Shown: positions 1-10,275, counted from the stretch's first letter. The stretch: 64,000 nucleotides of DNA from Tolypothrix sp. PCC 7910 (GCF_011769525.1 NZ_CP050440.1:6325501-6389500); one strand, 5' to 3'. Program-made: numbers and translations. Notes: a model not told the origin generated them from the sequence alone.

Positions 1-816
1 AAAAGCATTATCAATAATTTCTATAACTATTCTCTTTAAGTGTGGCTCAGAAATTTTAACTATAATATCTTGTAAATCTAAATGTAAATCAGCTTTTCTA
101 CCTGACTGTTGAGCTTTTTCTAAAGCAATTTCCATAATAATTTTCTGAGAATCACTTTGATGTAATTCATTTCGTAGCGCTTTTATTTCTTCAGGATTTT
201 TTGCTAATAATTCTAGCTCTGCATAGAGTAAAAAATTTTGAGTTAATCTATATAATCTCTTGCCAGATATATTAATTAACTCCAGCATTTCTAAGACTTC
301 GCCTTTATCCATCGAATTGTAGTCTTCTATCAGCAATTCCGACAATCCAATAATGCCATTCAACGATGTATGTAACTCATGAGGAAGAGACAGTGTAATA
401 TTACTCCTTAACTCTTCTATTTGTTTTTGAGATTGCCTATTGATAGCATCTTGTTTTTCTAATCGAATTGCGATCGCTTTCAGTAATTGTTTGGAAGTAA
501 AGGGTTTTGTTAAATAATCATCAGCACCTAATTCCATACCTAGGCGTAAATCTAACTTGTCAGCTTTAGCCGTGAGAAAAATTAAAGGAATATGTGCAGT
601 AGCTACATTTTGTTGTAAAAATCTCAAAACGCCATAGCCATCTAATTCTGGCATCATGACATCACAAAGAATTAAATCCGGAATTTGCTCTTTTATCTTC
701 TGGATACCAATTACACCATTCTCTGCTGTAATGGCTTCAAAGTTTTCCATTTCTAAGAGTTCCTGGACATTTTCTCGAATTGATTCTTCATCCTCAATCA
801 CCAAAATCTTGATCAT
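1..816 (-). CDS. Response regulator-histidine kinase hybrid (3' part cut by window edge)
   Basis: Translating the minus strand from the ATG at 814-816 gives an uninterrupted frame to base 1. It opens with a receiver domain (acidic pocket IEDEE at residues 7-11, phosphoacceptor Asp52 in LILCDVMMPELDG, Lys in the LTKPF motif). A HisKA-type dimerisation helix follows with the H-box LPHELHTSL. The window ends inside the kinase ATPase domain at the N-box VIEIIDNAF. This receiver-then-kinase order is common in cyanobacterial signalling proteins. The G boxes and the stop lie outside the window. The sensed signal is unknown; no input domain other than the receiver is visible. Confidence 0.85.
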   Translation of the reverse strand, partial: MIKILVIEDEESIRENVQELLEMENFEAITAENGVIGIQKIKEQIPDLILCDVMMPELDGYGVLRFLQQNVATAHIPLIFLTAKADKLDLRLGMELGADDYLTKPFTSKQLLKAIAIRLEKQDAINRQSQKQIEELRSNITLSLPHELHTSLNGIIGLSELLIEDYNSMDKGEVLEMLELINISGKRLYRLTQNFLLYAELELLAKNPEEIKALRNELHQSDSQKIIMEIALEKAQQSGRKADLHLDLQDIIVKISEPHLKRIVIEIIDNAF

Positions 817-1272
817 TTTTACCTTGATTTTTAAATAATTAATAAACTTGCTAATAAAAATTGTGTTATTGCTTATTTAGGGTTTAGGTTTTAGCATTTG
901 TCAACAGTTATGAGTTACTTCTCCCCTACTTCCTTATTCCTCACCCCACAGGTAGCCACTATGGGTCTACATCTCCCTCATCCTCAATCCCTACCCCTCA
1001 TTGGTAGCAGTACAGTCAACTTTGTGGCAAACACAACTACACTATTTATATAAATTTCCCCTCTATACAGTTCCACACACTTTTTTACAATTGATAACAC
1101 CAAGTCTGTAACAGCAATATTACCAATATTTTTACCTCGGTAGAATGACTTAAATAAACGTGCTATATCTTAGTCTTTAATTTGAAATACTACTGCTGAC
1201 TGTTGACAGATAAATCAAGAAAAGCAGTGCTTGAAGAACTAAATTTTTGACCCAAATTTTTAATAAATTAAA
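817..1272. other. Intergenic, no gene recognised
   Basis: AT-rich spacer of about 450 bases upstream of the kinase gene. I see no convincing reading frame, RNA gene or terminator. It presumably holds the promoter of the minus-strand kinase, but no clear -10/-35 pair stands out. Confidence 0.4.
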
Positions 1273-1764
1273 TTGGATTGCTATATTATATTTACTCCCA
1301 CAGTAGCAGCGTACTTAGATAATTATGGAGACAAGTCTGTGAGTAGTCTAGGCAAAAAAAGATTAGACACTGCTTTAGCGATCACTACTTATGCTGTTGG
1401 TAGTGGTACAGCCTCAGCAACGCCAACTCCAGGCGGAGAACTTCCTAAACAAATTCTGTTAACTGCTTCTGATATTTTGATGTACACCAACATCTGGAAA
1501 ATTTATTTTTTAGAGGATTTATCTCAAAAAGAACTGATCGATATTTTGTCAGAATTAGGATTAGTGACAGTTGCAGCCGCAGGGACAGCTTATGTTGTCA
1601 GCAAAGCCAGTACAGCAGTTCTAAAAGAGATTACTCAGTGGACTGGGCCACTGGGATGGGGTATGATAGCTGCGATCGCAGGTTCTTTAAGCGGCTTGTT
1701 TGGTTTCGTGTGGGCAATGTATTGCGATCAGCTTTATTTACAACAACAATCTCCGTTGACGTAG
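1273..1764 (+). CDS. Hypothetical hydrophobic protein, possibly truncated at both ends
   Basis: A 163-residue frame beginning at TTG, with in-frame stops just upstream (1261-1266) and no nearby ATG. Two hydrophobic stretches are visible, around residues 98-112 (Ala/Val-rich) and 128-150 (GWGMIAAIAGSLSGLFGFVW), suggesting a small membrane protein. The composition is protein-like and the helices are well formed, so I think it is or was coding. The TAG stop at 1762-1764 lies inside a dispersed repeat that begins at about 1761, so the C-terminus may have been cut by insertion of that repeat. I do not recognise the family. Confidence 0.45.
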   Translation: MDCYIIFTPTVAAYLDNYGDKSVSSLGKKRLDTALAITTYAVGSGTASATPTPGGELPKQILLTASDILMYTNIWKIYFLEDLSQKELIDILSELGLVTVAAAGTAYVVSKASTAVLKEITQWTGPLGWGMIAAIAGSLSGLFGFVWAMYCDQLYLQQQSPLT

Positions 1765-1838
1765 GATGCGTTAGCAATAGCGTAACGCATCAGTGCCCTG
1801 AGATTTTTTTAGAAATCAAATCGGATTCCTATAATAGG
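1761..1838 (-). repeat. MITE-like dispersed repeat, copy 1
   Basis: Read on the minus strand it runs TATAGGAATCCGATTTGATT, an AT-rich stretch with AATCTCAG, then a hairpin of GATGCGTTA/TAACGCATC (1765-1773 with 1782-1790), ending CATCCTAC. The same order of blocks occurs at 18839-18959, and a diverged version at 26455-26592. It overlaps the stop codon of the preceding frame. Confidence 0.6.
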
Positions 1839-2002
1839 TAAATTATTTCGTAATCCAGACTTCAGTCCTGATGTCAAGTACAGTCTGTACTAACTGCGAA
1901 ATTATCAAAATTCAGCAATAAACTACTAATTCACACACGCTGCTTTATGCCGTAGACTAACGCACCCTACTTCTAAATGCTACTTAATAATTAATTCTTC
2001 AA

Positions 2003-2194
2003 TTAGTGGTAAAGCACACCAATAATTAAGGTAATAATTATTGGTATCAGGATGGGGATAGCAACTACCAGTCCCCACTTACCCAACTTAATCTCTTCAC
2101 CTTCAGATTTTAGAAAAGCAATCCAACCCACAACTCCCATTACCAGCCAAAGAAACCCAAAGGAAAGAAATATAATAAATATTGAGTCATCCAT
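2003..2194 (-). CDS. Small two-helix membrane protein, unknown function
   Basis: 63 residues starting at ATG (2192-2194). Hydrophobic segment one covers residues 5-28 (IFIIFLSFGFLWLVMGVVGW). A short charged loop KSEGEEIKLGK follows, then hydrophobic segment two at about 39-60 ending LYH. The layout of two transmembrane helices joined by a charged hairpin supports a real small integral membrane protein. It stands alone between two intergenic stretches. I do not recognise the family and infer no function. Confidence 0.55.
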   Translation of the reverse strand: MDDSIFIIFLSFGFLWLVMGVVGWIAFLKSEGEEIKLGKWGLVVAIPILIPIIITLIIGVLYH

Positions 2195-2720
2195 TGTCCA
2201 TTAATTTGTATTAAAGTCTATATTTGAAGATAACGGACAAATTGATAAATTGCACTCCCTCTTGCAGACAAAAATTTTCTCTAGCTATTAATAGCTGTGT
2301 CTGAAAACCAGAGTCATATAGGAATCCTAAATGATTTGTGAAATATCGCATCACAATTCGTTGACTGTTGACTGTTGACTGGCACAACGGATATTTTTCA
2401 TAACTGAAAGAAGAGATATTCTTGTGCAGTTGGTGTGGAATTGATAGTAGGAGCCACTGTCTAGAGAATACTTAACCATCAGTTAATAGCCAAGATTTAT
2501 CCACTATCTTCCTGATTTTTGTTGTCCGCCCTGTCTATTGTACATAAATAGTTTGAAAAGCCCATGAAGGGTATCTTCTTACAATACCTCTTGGGTATAG
2601 TTTTATTATTGCATCTGTCAGATTATTGTGCTTAATTGGGTATTGCTTGCTATACATTTGTGATAGCTAGAATTACAATGCCACAAATAGGCCTAAAAAT
2701 AGAGCATTAGGAGTTTTTTC
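2195..2720. other. Long intergenic region with partial repeats
   Basis: About 520 bases without a convincing gene. A half copy of the MITE-like terminus (ATATAGGAATCCTAAATGATTT-like, near 2317-2339) and a TGTTGACTGTTGACTGG repeat (near 2360-2380) are visible. The promoter of the cNMP-binding gene is expected at its right end. Confidence 0.4.
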
Positions 2721-3104
2721 ATGTTAAGTCCGGTACAAACAATCAGCATCTTCCAAAAACAACTAGATCCTCAAGTATTTTCAGCAGGACAAGTCATCTT
2801 TGAAGAGGGACAACCGGGAGATTTTATGTATGGCATCATAGCAGGAGAGGTTGAGATATTCATCAATAACAAACTTATAGAAACAATCCAAGGAGGAGAA
2901 GTTTTTGGTATCGGTGTACTTGTAGGAATCAAAAATAGAACTTATACAGCTATTGCTAGAACTAATTGTCAACTTGCTTTCCTTAATGAACAAAGATTTA
3001 TTTTCGCAGTTCAAGAAACGCCTTTATTTGCCCTACAAGTAATCAAAAATTACTCAGAACGTCTAACTCGTCTAGAGCATCGCTTTTCTACCATTGCGAT
3101 TTGA
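2721..3104 (+). CDS. Cyclic nucleotide-binding domain protein
   Basis: 127 residues made almost entirely of a cNMP-binding (Crp-like) beta roll. The sequence shows the typical FSAGQVIFEEGQPGDFMYGIIAGEVEIF opening strands in outline, a glycine-rich turn GGEVFGIGVLVG where the phosphate-binding cassette lies, and a C-terminal helix. There is no DNA-binding helix-turn-helix, so it is a stand-alone sensor domain rather than a transcription factor. The cassette lacks the Arg-Ser/Thr pair usual for cAMP binding, so ligand binding is uncertain. The start is supported by AGGAG nine bases upstream of the ATG. It is monocistronic and converges with the methyltransferase gene. Confidence 0.8.
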   Translation: MLSPVQTISIFQKQLDPQVFSAGQVIFEEGQPGDFMYGIIAGEVEIFINNKLIETIQGGEVFGIGVLVGIKNRTYTAIARTNCQLAFLNEQRFIFAVQETPLFALQVIKNYSERLTRLEHRFSTIAI

Positions 3105-3225
3105 GAATTTGCATAAATAATATCTATTTCAATAAAGGCAGTTTTAATACAAGGGGTAAGGGGGATAAATAATTCAAGATTATCACCAAGAATTTTTGGA
3201 TTTTAGCCCTTGAACCTTGAGCGCC

Positions 3226-3261
3226 TAAATAAAAAGAAACCACTGTTTAACAGTGGTTTCT
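3226..3261 (-). terminator. Rho-independent terminator for the methyltransferase gene
   Basis: Perfect stem GAAACCACTG (3236-3245) with CAGTGGTTTC (3251-3260), loop TTTAA. On the minus strand it is followed by TTTTTATTTA. It sits 26 bases beyond the stop of the minus-strand methyltransferase. The plus-strand side lacks a U tract. Confidence 0.8.
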
Positions 3262-3286
3262 AAATAAGTAAAAAATATTTTATTTG

Positions 3287-4189
3287 CTATTCAAGTGGAG
3301 TGCTGTAAGCACTAAAACCATAAGCTAAAGTTTCTTTCCAAGCATCTGAAGGCTTCAAGCTTCTATTAATTGCTTTCGCAAATGGTAATGCAATACCTTT
3401 GATGGTTTCTGGCAAAATTGCATATTCTGTTGTTGGTTCCACTGTATATTGCGGACATTTTGCTTTGATACCAGCATTATTTAACATTTCTTCTACTTCT
3501 CGGGCTGAATATTGCTTGAGATAGATAGGATTTTTGCTAAATATGTTAAGGTTTCTAATGAAGTTATGGATAATATGAGATGGGCAAGCTTTGTTGTGAA
3601 AAGAATGATTAAACACAAAATTGCCGCCTGGTTTAAGTATCCGAAATACCTCAGCTAATAAGTTTCTTAATTGTGCGTCTGGTATATGCATAAAAACACA
3701 ATTAGAAATTACTAAATCTATAGAGTCATCTTCCAAAGGTAAGATTTCTGCTGAGTTACAAATTATATTAAATTCAGCACCAGGGAAAAAATCGTATTCT
3801 TGTTTTACTTTAATTAATCTTCTAAGTAAAGGTTCGGAGATATCAATAGCATAATATTTTTGGCATCTCAGATTTTTATCCTTTGAAAGATGCAATGGAG
3901 CGCGTCCGTAACCACAACCAATTTCTAGAATAGAATCTACAGACTTATTCACAGGAAATTTATTCCATGTGCCGCCTGGTTTTCCACCTAACAAAGTGTA
4001 ATCTTGTTTAATAGCTGATGTTTTGGGAAGCTGCTCAATTTTTTGAGAACCATAATAAGTCTTACCAATTTTATCCCATTTTTGTTTATGTTCAGTACTA
4101 TTTAAATGTTCGTAGTTCTGCGGAAAATAAATACCATCCCGCAACTGAAAGTCACTTAGGCTATTTCTAGATTTTTCTAATTGAGTCAT
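3287..4189 (-). CDS. Class I SAM-dependent methyltransferase
   Basis: 300 residues. A Methyltransf_11/25-type Rossmann fold begins near residue 86. Motif I is ILEIGCGYGRAPLHL (87-101), followed by the acidic strand end YYAIDIS, the post-motif DDSIDLVISNCVFMHIPD, and the motif FRILKPGGNFVFNHSF. These are the SAM-binding landmarks. The N-terminal 85 residues contain no recognised domain. The substrate cannot be inferred; the FMHIPD/LKPGG pattern is shared by small-molecule methylases of many kinds. It has its own terminator and no same-strand neighbour close by, so it is probably monocistronic. Confidence 0.85.
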   Translation of the reverse strand: MTQLEKSRNSLSDFQLRDGIYFPQNYEHLNSTEHKQKWDKIGKTYYGSQKIEQLPKTSAIKQDYTLLGGKPGGTWNKFPVNKSVDSILEIGCGYGRAPLHLSKDKNLRCQKYYAIDISEPLLRRLIKVKQEYDFFPGAEFNIICNSAEILPLEDDSIDLVISNCVFMHIPDAQLRNLLAEVFRILKPGGNFVFNHSFHNKACPSHIIHNFIRNLNIFSKNPIYLKQYSAREVEEMLNNAGIKAKCPQYTVEPTTEYAILPETIKGIALPFAKAINRSLKPSDAWKETLAYGFSAYSTPLE

Positions 4190-4500
4190 AAGAAGATTCT
4201 TAATTAATAGCTAGCTATTTTTTCTGTTATACTCTTAACCAACTATTAAGTGCAAGTGCTATTATCTCTACTTTAATTCATTAAAAATACATAAAATAAT
4301 TATCAAAATAATTCCTGATTTCATAATTCCTTAAAATCGCGGTTGTTTAGGAAAAAACTTATGCTAATAATCTAATTTTTATGCCTGGTATAGGCTAGTC
4401 TTATTGCCATTTGTCAGTAATTTTACGATGAAATGTTAGCATCGCTTTACAGATACTTTAAATTTAATTATAGATAGCAATAATCGGAGGCTAGTCTGCA
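4190..4500. other. AT-rich divergent intergenic region
   Basis: About 310 bases between divergently transcribed methyltransferase and flavoprotein genes. It must hold both promoters. I cannot assign specific hexamers with confidence. Confidence 0.4.
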
Positions 4501-6012
4501 ATGAAAGCAGAGTCACAACAAAAACGGGTAGTTGTTGTAGGTGCAGGTTGGGCTGGTTTAGGGGCTACCTACCATCTGGCAAAACAAGGATATGATGTAA
4601 CGCTTCTAGAAGCTGGGCCTTATCCTGGGGGATTGGTTGCAGGTTGGAAAACAGCCGCTGGACGTTCTGTAGAGGCGGGTATACATGGCTTTTGGTATCC
4701 TTACAGAAATATTTTTGCCCTCATCAATGAATTAGGAATTAATCCTTTTACAACTTGGACTCGTTCTGCTCAATATTCTCCTGCAGGATTAGAAGTAGAA
4801 TCACCGATTTTTCAAGACTTACCAAGGCTACCCACTCCTTTAGGAACTTTTCTTTACACTAAATTTCAACGGCTACCATTAATTGACCGTTTGAGTGCCT
4901 TACCTTTACTTTATGCTGTAGTTGATTTTGATAATTCTCCTGATGCTTGGCGACGTTATGATTTTGTCACCGCCAGGGAATTATTCAAAGACTTTGGGGT
5001 TTCAGCACGACTTTATAAAGAAGCTTTTGAACCAATGTTATTGGTAGGCTTGTTTGCCCCTGGTGAACAATGTTCAGCAGCCGCTACATTAGGAATGTTG
5101 TACTTTTTTATTTTGGCGCATCAAGCAGATTTTGATGTAGTTTGGTGTCGAGGAACTGTTGGGGAAAAAATATTCCGTCCTTGGGTAGAACTGATTGAAA
5201 AAGCTGGTGCAAAAGTATTATCTCAAAAACGAGTAACTGACGTAATTGTTGATAGTAATAATCGAGCAACTAGTGTAGTCTGTGGCGATGAAGTTTTTGA
5301 AGCTGATGCTGTAATTTTTGCGGTTGGTATCACTGGCATGAAGAAAATAGTTGCTAATAGCCCCAGCTTACAAAATCGAGAAGAATTTCGTAATTTAAAT
5401 AATTTAGGGGCAATAGATGTTTTAGCTACTCGCTTATGGTTTGACCGCAAAATTGATATTCCCCGTCCTTCTAATGCTTGCTTTGGGTTTGACGCAACTA
5501 CAGGATGGACATTTTTTGATTTAAACGCCATCCATGATGAATATAAAAATGAAACAGGAACAGTAATTGAAGCTGATTTTTATCATGCAAATCAATTCCT
5601 CAATTTAAGTGATGAGGAAATTGTGCCTATCGTTCAGGGTTATTTAACAACTTGTATACCAGCATTCCAAGAAGCAAAAGTAATTGATAGAAGTGTAATT
5701 CGCCTCGCAAATGCAGTGACTCATTTTGCACCAGGGAGTTATCGCTATATGTTGCCAGCTACAACCAGTTTTGCCAATGTGTTTATGAGTGGTGATTGGA
5801 TTATCACCCCTCATGGTTCATGGTCGCAGGAAAAAGCTTACGTTACTGGTTTAGCAGCAGCGAATTCAGTAATCTCCTATTTAGGAGCAGGTCAGCCAGC
5901 TAAGATTTTACCAGTAGAAGCAGATGAACCCCACATACAAGCGGCGCGATCGCTCAACCAAACAGTCCGTCAATTGAGCAAATCTATCCTACCTAACTTC
6001 TGGTTGCCTTAG
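4501..6012 (+). CDS. FAD-dependent amine-oxidase/carotenoid-desaturase-like oxidoreductase
   Basis: 503 residues. The N-terminus is a dinucleotide-binding fold VVVVGAGWAGLGATYHLAKQ (about 10-29) with the ribose-binding Glu in LLEAG. It is followed by the PGGLVAGW flavin motif and the HGFWYPYRN segment typical of phytoene/zeta-carotene desaturase relatives. The C-terminal FAD motif is VFMSGDWIITPHGSWSQEKAYVTG in outline, with the usual substrate-domain in between. Known of the family: FAD-linked desaturation or isomerisation of isoprenoids. The exact substrate is not determined here, and it is not clearly CrtP or CrtQ. GGAGG ten bases before the ATG supports the start. It is followed by tandem repeats rather than another gene. 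Confidence 0.8.
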   Translation: MKAESQQKRVVVVGAGWAGLGATYHLAKQGYDVTLLEAGPYPGGLVAGWKTAAGRSVEAGIHGFWYPYRNIFALINELGINPFTTWTRSAQYSPAGLEVESPIFQDLPRLPTPLGTFLYTKFQRLPLIDRLSALPLLYAVVDFDNSPDAWRRYDFVTARELFKDFGVSARLYKEAFEPMLLVGLFAPGEQCSAAATLGMLYFFILAHQADFDVVWCRGTVGEKIFRPWVELIEKAGAKVLSQKRVTDVIVDSNNRATSVVCGDEVFEADAVIFAVGITGMKKIVANSPSLQNREEFRNLNNLGAIDVLATRLWFDRKIDIPRPSNACFGFDATTGWTFFDLNAIHDEYKNETGTVIEADFYHANQFLNLSDEEIVPIVQGYLTTCIPAFQEAKVIDRSVIRLANAVTHFAPGSYRYMLPATTSFANVFMSGDWIITPHGSWSQEKAYVTGLAAANSVISYLGAGQPAKILPVEADEPHIQAARSLNQTVRQLSKSILPNFWLP

Positions 6013-6125
6013 CTGCTTAGGGATTGGGTATTAGGGATTGGGTACTGGGGATAAGGGGACAAGGTGGCAGGGGAACAATAACAAATCCCCATTACCAATT
6101 ACCAATTACCCAATGACAAATGACG
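6013..6125. repeat. Short tandem G-rich/C-rich heptamer-type repeats
   Basis: Irregular repeats of GGGATTGGGTA and GGGGATAAGGGG are followed by CCAATTACCAATTACC on the opposite strand sense. They form a loose inverted pair between convergent genes, typical of Nostocales spacer repeats. Confidence 0.6.
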
Positions 6126-6126
6126 A

Positions 6127-7455
6127 TTAAGCCACTCGGCTAAGTTTTTGATGAATGGGAATTTGAATTACAAATTCTGTTCCCTGTCCAGGTACGGATT
6201 GGCAAGAGAGACTTCCACTATGTTTTTCTACAATAATCTGGTGACTTATTGATAATCCTAATCCAGTTCCTTTACCAGAAGATTTAGTTGTAAAAAATGG
6301 TTCAAATAGCTTTGCTTTCACTTCTTCACTCATACCTGGGCCGTTATCTGCAATGTGAATAGCTACCCATTCCTTGCCAATCATCGTAGTCCGAATTTCT
6401 ATGCGGCTTGGTTGCTGCTGAATTTCTGCAAATGAACGCTGTTGATTATATTCATCTAAAGCATCGATAGCATTGGCAATAATATTCATAAATACTTGAT
6501 TAAGTTGCCCAGCATAACAATCAATAAGTGGCAATTGACTATAATCTTTGAGTAATTCAATTCCGGGACACTCTGGTTTGGGCTTGAATCGATAATTCAA
6601 AATTATCAGTGTGCTATCAATACCCTCATGAATATTTACAGCATTCATATTGGCTTCATCAGCACGAGAGAAAATCCGCATAGACTGCACAATATCACGA
6701 ATACGTTTTGCACCAATATTCATTGATTTGAGCAGCTTTAATAAATCTTCTTGAATAAAATCTAGGTCAATCTCAGCGAGTCCTGTTTGAATGCGAGGTG
6801 TAGGGCTGGGATATTCTTCTTGATAAAGGTGTAAGAGATTTAGTACTTCTTGAGTATATTCATTGGCATGCATGAGATTGCCATAAATGAAATTTACTGG
6901 ATTATTAATTTCATGGGCAATACCAGCAACCATCTGTCCTAAGCTAGATAATTTCTCACTTTGAATTAACTTAAGTTGCATTTCTTGTAGGTCTTGATAT
7001 GCCAGGCTAACTTCTGCAACTTTTTGTTCTAATAAAGCATTTTTTTGCTCTAGTTTTGCGGATAAATCATGTAACTTGAGGTGCAATTTAACTCTTGACA
7101 AAACTTCTTGCTGTTGGAAAGGTTTAGTAATATAATCTACAGCACCAACTTCAAAACCTTTGACTTTGTTAGCTGTATCAGAGAATGCAGTCATAAAGAT
7201 AACCGGAATATCTTTAGTAACAGGATTAGCTTTTAAGTGATTACAGGTTTCAAAGCCATCCATTTCAGGCATCATGATGTCCAGTAAAATCAAATCTGGG
7301 ATCACATATTTAATCCTTTCTAAAGCTATTTTGCCAGATTTCGCTATACATACTTCTAAGCCAACTTGATCTAGCGCATCAGATAAGACGCCTAAATTTG
7401 CAGAATTATCATCAACAATTAGAACTGTCGCCGTTTGTTCAGTTACCAGATTCAT
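6127..7455 (-). CDS. Response regulator-histidine kinase hybrid
   Basis: 442 residues. The receiver domain is at about 10-125 (acidic pair DD15-16, phosphoacceptor Asp59 in [13 protein letters not shown], Lys111 in YITKPF). A coiled linker spans 130-170. The HisKA-like H-box [15 protein letters not shown] has the phosphoacceptor His181, and the ATPase has N-box [11 protein letters not shown]1 ADNGPGMS and G2 [14 protein letters not shown]. It should phosphorylate itself under control of its receiver. The SD AGAGGTTGT precedes the ATG. It lies 62 bases downstream of the PAS-kinase gene on the same strand, so the two probably form one operon and may be phosphorelay partners. Confidence 0.9.
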   Translation of the reverse strand: MNLVTEQTATVLIVDDNSANLGVLSDALDQVGLEVCIAKSGKIALERIKYVIPDLILLDIMMPEMDGFETCNHLKANPVTKDIPVIFMTAFSDTANKVKGFEVGAVDYITKPFQQQEVLSRVKLHLKLHDLSAKLEQKNALLEQKVAEVSLAYQDLQEMQLKLIQSEKLSSLGQMVAGIAHEINNPVNFIYGNLMHANEYTQEVLNLLHLYQEEYPSPTPRIQTGLAEIDLDFIQEDLLKLLKSMNIGAKRIRDIVQSMRIFSRADEANMNAVNIHEGIDSTLIILNYRFKPKPECPGIELLKDYSQLPLIDCYAGQLNQVFMNIIANAIDALDEYNQQRSFAEIQQQPSRIEIRTTMIGKEWVAIHIADNGPGMSEEVKAKLFEPFFTTKSSGKGTGLGLSISHQIIVEKHSGSLSCQSVPGQGTEFVIQIPIHQKLSRVA

Positions 7456-7517
7456 ACAACCTCTAGGATGTGTGGAAACCCAGAAAAAGCAGGATTAATC
7501 CTGTCTTTTGGTGTTGG

Positions 7518-9758
7518 TCAAAGCTTTGACTTATAAGATTGAATGAGTGCCAGGATATCTTGGTCTTGATATCCTGTTGCTAGTTCATGCAGCTTTTTTG
7601 CAAAGGGAATGTAGTTTACATCCATTTGTTGAATTAAGGCTGCTTGTTTAATAATTCCCTTAAAATTACCTTTCATTACCAACTTGTACAGAGTTTCTAG
7701 TTCGGCTATGGGTGGAGCAATTAACTCAGTACGATCTAGCTCTCCCTGATGTATATTTTTCTGCTCTTCATAAAGCCATTCTAGATGCAGATGTTTCTGC
7801 AATTTTTGCAAGAGAACCATTGCTTGTACTGGTTTGGGTAAAAAATCATTTCCACCTACTTCCAAGCTGCGATGTTGATCGCTTTCAAACACACTTGCTG
7901 ATGACACAATAATTACAATATTTTTGAATGTTTCTGATTTACGAATGCGCTTGATCAGGGTAAAGCCATCGATTTCTGGCATTAGTAAGTCAGTCAGGAC
8001 AATATCTGGTTGAAATGCCCATAGTTTCAGCCATCCTTCTTGTCCATTGACTGCTTCAGCTACCTCAAAGCCAATGGGACTGAGTAAATTGTTAACGACT
8101 GAGCGATTTGCCCATTTGTCATCCACAATCAGAATTTTAGGACGGCAGTTTTTAATGCCAATAATTTGTCCTTTTTCATCGGCTTGAGATGTTTTGACCC
8201 ACTCATCAGCTTCAGGTAAGTTAACATCAAACCAGAAAATACTACCAACATTGACTTGACTTTGAACCTCAAGATGGCTTTCCATTAATTCGACAATTTT
8301 TTGACTAATTGCCAATCCTAATCCAGTACCCTCAGTTTGTTGCCGATGATTTCCTACTTGTTCAAAAGGTTGAAAAATGACTTGGAGTTTTTCTGAAGGG
8401 ATACCTATACCGGTATCACGGACTTGAAAGCGAATTTTTCCTTCTGAGGCATAGCTAACGGTCAAAGTCACGTTACCTGTATCGGTAAATTTGATGGCGT
8501 TGCTCAAAAGATTAATTAACACTTGCCGTAAGCGTTTTTCATCAGCATGAATGCCAATAGGTAATTCCGCAGCCAATTGATATTGAAAGTTAATATTTTT
8601 GAGTTCGGCGCGGATGCGACACATTTCAGCCACACCTTGCAAAAATGCTGGTAAGTGGAAATCAGTCGGCATCAGCTCCAATTTCTGGGCTTCAATTTTT
8701 GACAGATCCAGAATGTCATTAATTAGAGTCAGCAAATGTGAACCGCACTGGTAAATCACATCAATACGCGATCGCTCTTTTTCATCTAAGTGTTGGGAAC
8801 GTTGCAGAATTTGGGCATAGCCTAAGATACCGTTGAGGGGAGTCCGCAATTCATGGCTCATATTGGCGAGGAATTCGCTTTTAGCATAACTTGCTGCTTC
8901 TGCGGCTTCTTTAGCTTTGGCTAGGGCGATTTCAGCTTGTTTGCGTTCAGTAATGTTTCTTGTTGTAGCAATAATCCCCAGAATCTGGCCTTCAGCATCG
9001 CGCCAAGGAGCCTTTGTAGTCAGAAAAATTTCTCTAAAATCATTAGTAGATACTTCTTCCTCGTAAGTCTCTACCATTCCTGTTGCCAAAATCTGGCGGT
9101 CTTTCGCCATAATTTCCTTGGCTACATCAAAGGGTAATACTTCAGTATCGTCTTTGCCAATAATCTCGTTAATGGGCTTACCCAAGAATTTAGCTAAATT
9201 AGAGTTGAGGGCAACATGACGACCTTGGCAATCTTTCACAACAATAAAGTCTGGTGTACTTTCTAAAATAGAACGCAACAGCAAATTTCTGGCACGTAGG
9301 TCTTCTTCAGCTTGTTTGCGCTGGGTGATATTCTCACTAAACATTACCAGCCCACCGATTTCACCATTAACCTGATACCAAGGACGTATCAACCAGCTTA
9401 CCCACTCAATAGAACCGTCTGCACGTAGATAGCGGTCTTCATCTCGTTGCGCGATCGCACCTGCTAAACATTGTTGATGAATCTGCTTCCATTCTTCGGG
9501 GATATCAGGAAATACTTCGTAGTGGCTGAGTCCAATTACGTTATCGGTAATTTGATAGTTTTCTAACCATTTGCGATTCAGCGCCAAATAGCGCATTTCC
9601 CGATTTAATATAACCATCGCCACAGGACTATAATCAATAGCCTGCTGCAAATACGTTGTGTTCTCGCATGAAGCGATGTTTGTCAGATTACACCCAATCA
9701 TATTAATGTCCGCTCCCAAAGGTACCTGGGGGTTATCAGATGAGAATTGTTGGTTCAT
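7518..9758 (-). CDS. Hybrid sensor histidine kinase (PAS-PAS-HisKA-HATPase-REC)
   Basis: 746 residues, soluble. PAS domains lie at about 33-150 and 155-278, each ending in the PAC signature (NITQRKQAEEDL and NITERKQAEIAL). The H-box FLANMSHELRTPLNG has His302. The ATPase has N-box NLLSNAIKFTDTG, G1 VRDTGIGIP and G2 GTGLGLAIS. A receiver at about 545-660 carries VLTDLLMPEIDGF, and the roughly 70-residue C-terminal helical tail resembles the region where an Hpt would sit but shows no clear Hpt histidine motif. No transmembrane segment is present, so the signal is probably cytosolic (redox, light or small ligand; not decidable). It is the first gene of a two-gene operon with the hybrid kinase at 6127-7455. 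Confidence 0.9.
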   Translation of the reverse strand: MNQQFSSDNPQVPLGADINMIGCNLTNIASCENTTYLQQAIDYSPVAMVILNREMRYLALNRKWLENYQITDNVIGLSHYEVFPDIPEEWKQIHQQCLAGAIAQRDEDRYLRADGSIEWVSWLIRPWYQVNGEIGGLVMFSENITQRKQAEEDLRARNLLLRSILESTPDFIVVKDCQGRHVALNSNLAKFLGKPINEIIGKDDTEVLPFDVAKEIMAKDRQILATGMVETYEEEVSTNDFREIFLTTKAPWRDAEGQILGIIATTRNITERKQAEIALAKAKEAAEAASYAKSEFLANMSHELRTPLNGILGYAQILQRSQHLDEKERSRIDVIYQCGSHLLTLINDILDLSKIEAQKLELMPTDFHLPAFLQGVAEMCRIRAELKNINFQYQLAAELPIGIHADEKRLRQVLINLLSNAIKFTDTGNVTLTVSYASEGKIRFQVRDTGIGIPSEKLQVIFQPFEQVGNHRQQTEGTGLGLAISQKIVELMESHLEVQSQVNVGSIFWFDVNLPEADEWVKTSQADEKGQIIGIKNCRPKILIVDDKWANRSVVNNLLSPIGFEVAEAVNGQEGWLKLWAFQPDIVLTDLLMPEIDGFTLIKRIRKSETFKNIVIIVSSASVFESDQHRSLEVGGNDFLPKPVQAMVLLQKLQKHLHLEWLYEEQKNIHQGELDRTELIAPPIAELETLYKLVMKGNFKGIIKQAALIQQMDVNYIPFAKKLHELATGYQDQDILALIQSYKSKL

Positions 9759-10275
9759 GGTGAATTCTGACGTTCAGCAGTATAGAGCTTTTATGCGATC
9801 GCACTTAGGATTGCACACCTGAAGTTTTGAATCTAAACCCTAGTTTGGGTGTTCTTCAAATAGAGTTTGCTGTCAACTCGCAAAGATAAGTCTATTTCCA
9901 TTGAATCTAAATATACCGATGGTCGAGAACCGAGTAAAAACGGAAATAGTCAGATCTGTACTCTCATCTATGACTATAAAACACCGATATTCTTAACTTT
10001 TATGGGATTAAATCACTGTAAATTTACGGCTATCAGCAAAATCTCATATCAGCTTCTTCCGTAAAAATTGGTACTTAATATTTTGTAATGCCATAAAATT
10101 ATACTTATTTTTTACGAGAAGTCATTCCCAGGTAGGATGACAAAGAAACGGTTTGATACCTGTTGTATCAATAATTTCGTGAATTGGTATTAGCACATAG
10201 AAAATAGGGCATTGGTAACTTTTTCCATGCCCTATGCCCACAAAATCCAACTGCCTATTTTTTAGAAGAGGAATC
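9759..10275. other. Intergenic, no gene recognised
   Basis: About 500 bases. Short frames exist on both strands but none looks like protein. HIP1 sites are present. The promoter of the PAS-kinase gene is expected at the left end. Confidence 0.4.

Noticed and set aside
1877-1891. AGTACAG-T-CTGTACT palindrome looking like a LexA box
   Set aside because: The spacing between the GTAC half-sites is one base longer than in the cyanobacterial LexA pattern as I know it, and no SOS-type gene follows.
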